Assembly: GCA_025353985.1 (NCBI GenBank)
Contig: JANXNT010001303.1
Span: forward strand, 1 to 9,278
DNA: 9,278 nt
DNA from: Limnoglobus sp.
GTDB taxonomy: Bacteria > Planctomycetota > Planctomycetia > Gemmatales > Gemmataceae
Direction of reading: 5' to 3'
How positions within the stretch are numbered: position 1 is the stretch's first letter; the number at the start of each line of letters is the position of its first letter. This document shows, one piece after another, positions 6,084 to 9,278 of this stretch. The translations under genes and the position numbers were made by a program. The notes beneath the pieces were generated by a model. That model had not been told where the DNA came from, did not search any database, and saw nothing but the letters and a program-made list of their open reading frames with translations.

Positions 6084-6437
6084 TTATTTCTTGAAGAAGA
6101 GCAGGACGATCTGAATGGCGAGTGTGATGATGCCGCCGAGGAAGAGAATCATGACTTGAAATACCCGCGTTTGGTCGCGTTTCTTCTCTTCTTCGAGTTG
6201 GGTCATGCGTATCTTCAGAGCGCCGAGTATTTCCGCATCGGCGCGGGTTGGCTTGTGTTCTTCCATCAGGGCAATGAGTTGCGAGACTTGATTCTCAAGG
6301 ACAGCGGTTCGTTCGCGGTGCTTCGAGAGTTCGGCGTTGGCTACAACCTGTTGAAAGTATGTGAGCTTGGTTTCCAGCACCTCGATCGCGTTTAAAGCTT
6401 TCTGTGCTAACTGTGTTGGGGTCGTCTCACTAGCCAT
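6084..6437 (-). CDS. Small coiled-coil protein with C-terminal membrane anchor, unknown function
   Basis: The 117-residue product has a long, charged helical region (about residues 10-90, with AIEVLETKLTYFQQVVANAE and a LEEEKKRDQT segment) that should form a coiled coil. It ends in one hydrophobic helix, VFQVMILFLGGIITLAIQIVLLFF, closed by two lysines. That is a tail-anchored layout with the coiled coil in the cytoplasm. The ATG at 6437 overlaps the stop of the upstream gene by 8 bp and has AGGAGG (6452-6447) nine bases before it, so translation is probably coupled. I recognise no family. It converges on the selenoprotein gene with 50 bp between them. Confidence 0.8.
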   Translation of the reverse strand: MASETTPTQLAQKALNAIEVLETKLTYFQQVVANAELSKHRERTAVLENQVSQLIALMEEHKPTRADAEILGALKIRMTQLEEEKKRDQTRVFQVMILFLGGIITLAIQIVLLFFKK

Positions 6438-6825
6438 TCGCTTCTGCCTCCTCTCGTTCTTGAATCATCTGTTTGAACTTTGTAATAACGCTGCGATAAC
6501 GACGATCGTTCACGGATTGTAGCAACTGTAAGATCAAAGATTTTCGGTCCACAGCATCGAGCATCTGTGCAACAGGAATTCTGCTCCTGTTTTGGTATGG
6601 AACTTCGTCCGGAAGTTCCTCTCGATATTCGAGTTGCAAGATCTGTTCTTCGTTAACAGACCAGCGAATGGCGGGGTGGATCGCCTTGATCTGCGCCTTG
6701 AGATCGATGTGATCGAGGCCAGATTCAAATAATTCGGTTGCATTTGTCACCGCTTTGAACAATGCCGGATTCGATTTGATCGAATCCTCGATCGAAACTG
6801 CAATTCCTTCGGTGGCTGTACTCAT
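6430..6825 (-). CDS. Small soluble protein of unknown function, coupled to the coiled-coil gene
   Basis: The 131-residue product has no signal peptide or membrane segment. It has an acidic N-terminal half, a central hydrophilic stretch (residues about 65-85, REELPDEVPYQNRSRIPVAQ) and a helical, charged C-terminus (KFKQMIQEREEAEANG). I recognise no family. The start at 6825 is firm: AAGGAGG (6839-6833) lies seven bases upstream. Its last 8 bases overlap the start of the next gene, so the two products are likely made together and may form a complex at the membrane (inference). The kinase gene on the same strand ends 74 bp upstream. Confidence 0.8.
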   Translation of the reverse strand: MSTATEGIAVSIEDSIKSNPALFKAVTNATELFESGLDHIDLKAQIKAIHPAIRWSVNEEQILQLEYREELPDEVPYQNRSRIPVAQMLDAVDRKSLILQLLQSVNDRRYRSVITKFKQMIQEREEAEANG

Positions 6826-6846
6826 CTCTCATCCTCCTTTTCCTTC

Positions 6847-6852
6847 AGTATA
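6847..6852 (-). promoter_or_regulatory. Possible -10 element for the two small minus-strand genes
   Basis: TATACT reads on the minus strand from 6852 to 6847, about 20 bp before the ATG at 6825. A start about 7 bases later would leave only a ribosome-binding site as leader. No good -35 is visible at normal spacing, so this is tentative; the genes may instead be transcribed from upstream of the kinase gene. Confidence 0.3.
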
Positions 6853-6899
6853 CCCGTTTTCCGCTCGAGCTTGCACAGACATCGAACTCTGCATTTCGA

Positions 6900-9278
6900 T
6901 CACATTGGCACGGGGTAGGTTTTTGCGAGTCGGTCGTGGGGGCCGCGTTCGGGGAAGCGTGCGCCGAGGACGGCGCTGGCGATTGGGATTCCGACGGCGA
7001 TGCCGGAGAAAATCATTCGGCCGAAGAACCAGTCGGGGCGCAACAGTTGGATCGCGAGTAGCACGCCGAGCGCGAATAGGAACGGGAGCCAGATTAGGCA
7101 TTCGCGTAAGGCGCAACGAACCCGGCCGGCGGGGCGGCCGTCGCGGGTGACGAGCGAGATGCCGGAGAGTTGGTACGAAAGGCCGCCCCGCAGTGCGAAC
7201 GCAAAGGCGATGAAACCAAGCACAATTACGGACAAAGTCATGATCGATCGGCGGCCCGATGGGGCGTCGCTTACGAGGGGCTGCGAACTCAACTTCGTGA
7301 GTTCCCCAACGACGCGGATCGGCATGTCGCGGGGATCGTCGGGAGTTTCGGGGTCGTCGTTCGTCGAGGATTGCAGCAACCAACGTTCGGGTGCGGTGAG
7401 TGTTTTCGTGCGGTGAATTCCGCTGTCGCGAAAATGTTCGTGCGAAGTATGTAGTTGGACTTTCAGATGTTCGATCCGTTCCGGCGAGAGTTCTTCATGC
7501 ATTATCGGCGATGCGGCCGACCATTTTTGCACGACCTCTGCTGAGTCTAATCCGGTTAGCATCGTCTTGTAGGAATTGGCGAGACTTGTCTCACGTAGTG
7601 CGATCAGAAACGGGTAGCCGACGATCAGGGCGAGTAGCATCACGACGCCGACGCCGGATAGCAAGCCTACGTAACCGATGTGAACGACGCGCATACTGGT
7701 CGTCACTTTCGGCTGGTTGGCGTGGCTATCGGCCAACTCTTTTTGCACTTCGCAAACATCTTCGAACGGCGCAGCGGCATCGAATAACTTGTCTGTGGTC
7801 CGCGAGGCATGAGACGGCAACGGCGCGAGGATACGCCCGCCGTCTTCGCGCGGCTTGCCTTCGAGAACGAGCGTAGCGACCTGCCGAATCAGGCCGATTG
7901 GCGTCGTGGCGCTCACGGGGAGTTCCGCACCGGTGGGGATCGGGAATTCGAGCAGATGGATGCGGCCCGTTGCTTCGACCCAGAGTTGATCGATCCCGAG
8001 CCGTGGCGGTAATGTGCCGTCCGTTTCTGCGGTGATGAGTTCCTCGACGACTTGTTCTAACAGCAATCGGGCGTCGGGCCACGAGAGCGGTTTGTCGGCG
8101 GTGACGACATCGACGAGTGGCGAACCGGAGGGGACGACGTACGCGGTCCACTCGAAGGTTTCGCCGTTCCATTCGTGCTCGCCCCAGCCGACGGACCGGA
8201 GCCGCGTCGGCCGTACGGGCGATTCGGCGACATTGCTGGCGACGGCGGCAATCGGCTTCAGCCAGAGGAAGACGCGGCGGTGCAACGAGGTATCTTCGGC
8301 GAGCCACAACCGTTCGCCGAGTGCCTTGTGCGGGAGTTCGCCGCGAACGACGAAACCACCGACTTCGCTCGGCAAACCGTGTGGCTTTTTCACAGGAAGT
8401 TCGAGCGGATTCGGATACTGGCTGAGCAAGCGCACCTGATGCGGCAGCCGCCCGCATTGCACGATGCGACACCCGCTGAGAACATCGTGCCAGCTACAAA
8501 AATCGCGACGGCGAAACATCGGGTAGACGACCGCGCATAACCCGCACACGAAGACGATCAACGCGAGGATCGGGCCAAATTTCTTATACGTTAGCAACGC
8601 GATACACAAACTCGCGATGAGTAGCCAGATCACCGAAAATAGTAACGCACGGATCGCGGCCACCTTCACGCCGGGCGGGCCGCCGAGTCCGATACGAGAC
8701 ACGCGAATCCGCAGTGCGTATTTGCCCACGGTCATGCCGAACAGGCCTTCGAGAATGGCAAAGTAACTGAGGCTGCCGACCCAGACGAACGGGTCGAGCG
8801 CCTGCCAGATCGACGTTTTCTGCCAGCCAAACAGGTTCAATTCGAACAATTCGATCGGGATTTGCACGAGGATCAGGATGATGAGGCAGTCGATGAGATA
8901 CGCCGCGAGAATCGAGCGGGTTCGCGCTGGCAGTTGCTCCGAGGACAGGAGTTCCTTGAGCGAGTTACGGAGTTCTTCGAGCGTGTTCCAGCGACGGGTC
9001 CGGTCGCGGTCGAGGCCACGGCGAACGATTCGCTGAAGCGCACGCGAGACATCGGGTTGTTTGTCGCGGATCGTCGGTGCCGGTTCGGAGATCGCCCGTG
9101 CGAGTGCCGCCGTGATGCTTTCGTGCTGATACGGAGCCTTGCCCACGAGCAGATAATACAGCGTCGCGCAGACGGAGTAGACATCCGAATCGTAGCCGAC
9201 TTCCTGCCCGCGAATCTGCTCCGGGGATGCAAATAGCACGGTGCCGAGGAACGCGCCGGAGTGCGTGAGTTGCTGATC
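6900..9278 (-). CDS. Membrane Ser/Thr protein kinase (C-lobe only in window) fused to RDD domain, pseudokinase domain and second RDD-like domain; 5' end outside window
   Basis: The frame enters at 9278 and stays open for 792 codons to TGA (6902-6900). A GTG at 9239 is internal, not the start: the upstream codons continue the activation segment (THSGAFLGTV). Numbered from the window edge, residues 1-115 are a Hanks-type kinase C-lobe with SPE (18-20, the APE motif), DSDVYSV (subdomain IX) and a conserved RGLDRDRTRR region. Residues 119-275 form an RDD domain with hydrophobic helices and the motif GMTVGKYALRIRV, ending HDVLSGCRIV. Residues about 310-475 look like a second, dead kinase: AEDTSLHRRVFLW lacks the beta-3 lysine, the HRD region reads LPPRLGIDQLW, and DFG is LEF. 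A membrane helix (about 533-560), a soluble loop and a second RDD-like region ending PERGPHDRLA (about 680-792) follow. It likely phosphorylates unknown targets at the inner membrane. Confidence 0.92.
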   Translation of the reverse strand, partial: DQQLTHSGAFLGTVLFASPEQIRGQEVGYDSDVYSVCATLYYLLVGKAPYQHESITAALARAISEPAPTIRDKQPDVSRALQRIVRRGLDRDRTRRWNTLEELRNSLKELLSSEQLPARTRSILAAYLIDCLIILILVQIPIELFELNLFGWQKTSIWQALDPFVWVGSLSYFAILEGLFGMTVGKYALRIRVSRIGLGGPPGVKVAAIRALLFSVIWLLIASLCIALLTYKKFGPILALIVFVCGLCAVVYPMFRRRDFCSWHDVLSGCRIVQCGRLPHQVRLLSQYPNPLELPVKKPHGLPSEVGGFVVRGELPHKALGERLWLAEDTSLHRRVFLWLKPIAAVASNVAESPVRPTRLRSVGWGEHEWNGETFEWTAYVVPSGSPLVDVVTADKPLSWPDARLLLEQVVEELITAETDGTLPPRLGIDQLWVEATGRIHLLEFPIPTGAELPVSATTPIGLIRQVATLVLEGKPREDGGRILAPLPSHASRTTDKLFDAAAPFEDVCEVQKELADSHANQPKVTTSMRVVHIGYVGLLSGVGVVMLLALIVGYPFLIALRETSLANSYKTMLTGLDSAEVVQKWSAASPIMHEELSPERIEHLKVQLHTSHEHFRDSGIHRTKTLTAPERWLLQSSTNDDPETPDDPRDMPIRVVGELTKLSSQPLVSDAPSGRRSIMTLSVIVLGFIAFAFALRGGLSYQLSGISLVTRDGRPAGRVRCALRECLIWLPFLFALGVLLAIQLLRPDWFFGRMIFSGIAVGIPIASAVLGARFPERGPHDRLAKTYPVPM

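Noticed and set aside
7726..8472. 248-residue minus-strand ORF inside the kinase gene
   Set aside because: It is a very Arg-rich out-of-frame translation of GC-rich coding DNA, fully covered by the kinase/RDD frame.

Overview
The window looks like chromosomal DNA of a planctomycete, most probably a Gemmataceae-type organism. This is inferred from protein style: a BamB-like PQQ propeller opening with DWSQFRGPNGTG, a Ser/Thr kinase fused to RDD membrane domains and ending in PERGPHDRLA-like residues, and a thioredoxin-fold protein with a glycine-rich insert. Coding DNA is moderately GC-rich and intergenic DNA is more AT-rich. No rRNA, tRNA, CRISPR array or intact transposase gene was seen.

Layout, left to right. 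(1) 2-1452, plus strand: the tail of an upstream gene, a secreted PQQ-like beta-propeller protein 14 bp behind it, and a strong intrinsic terminator. (2) 1453-1807: a non-coding stretch with 21-22 bp tandem repeats and a candidate promoter. (3) 1808-2311: a DUF6985-like protein. (4) 2312-2497: a hairpin-rich spacer with an extended -10 promoter. (5) 2498-4777: a SIR2-like NADase domain fused to seven near-identical TPR-type repeats, with the architecture of a single-protein anti-phage abortive-infection effector. (6) 4915-6033: a membrane-anchored or exported thioredoxin-like protein whose frame is interrupted by one TGA directly after a cysteine. The TGA is followed at the right distance by a two-tier stem-loop that fits the bacterial SECIS consensus, so I read it as a candidate selenoprotein with a Cys-Sec pair. 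(7) 9278-6084, minus strand: a large kinase/RDD/pseudokinase/RDD-like protein (N-terminus outside the window), followed by two small overlapping genes of unknown function, the second a coiled-coil protein with a C-terminal membrane anchor.

The genes do not form one pathway. The two strongest leads are the apparent selenoprotein, which automatic gene callers would split into two false ORFs, and the SIR2-TPR protein beside a DUF6985-like gene. The kinase and the two small genes share a strand and may form a membrane signalling unit, although a putative promoter precedes the small genes.
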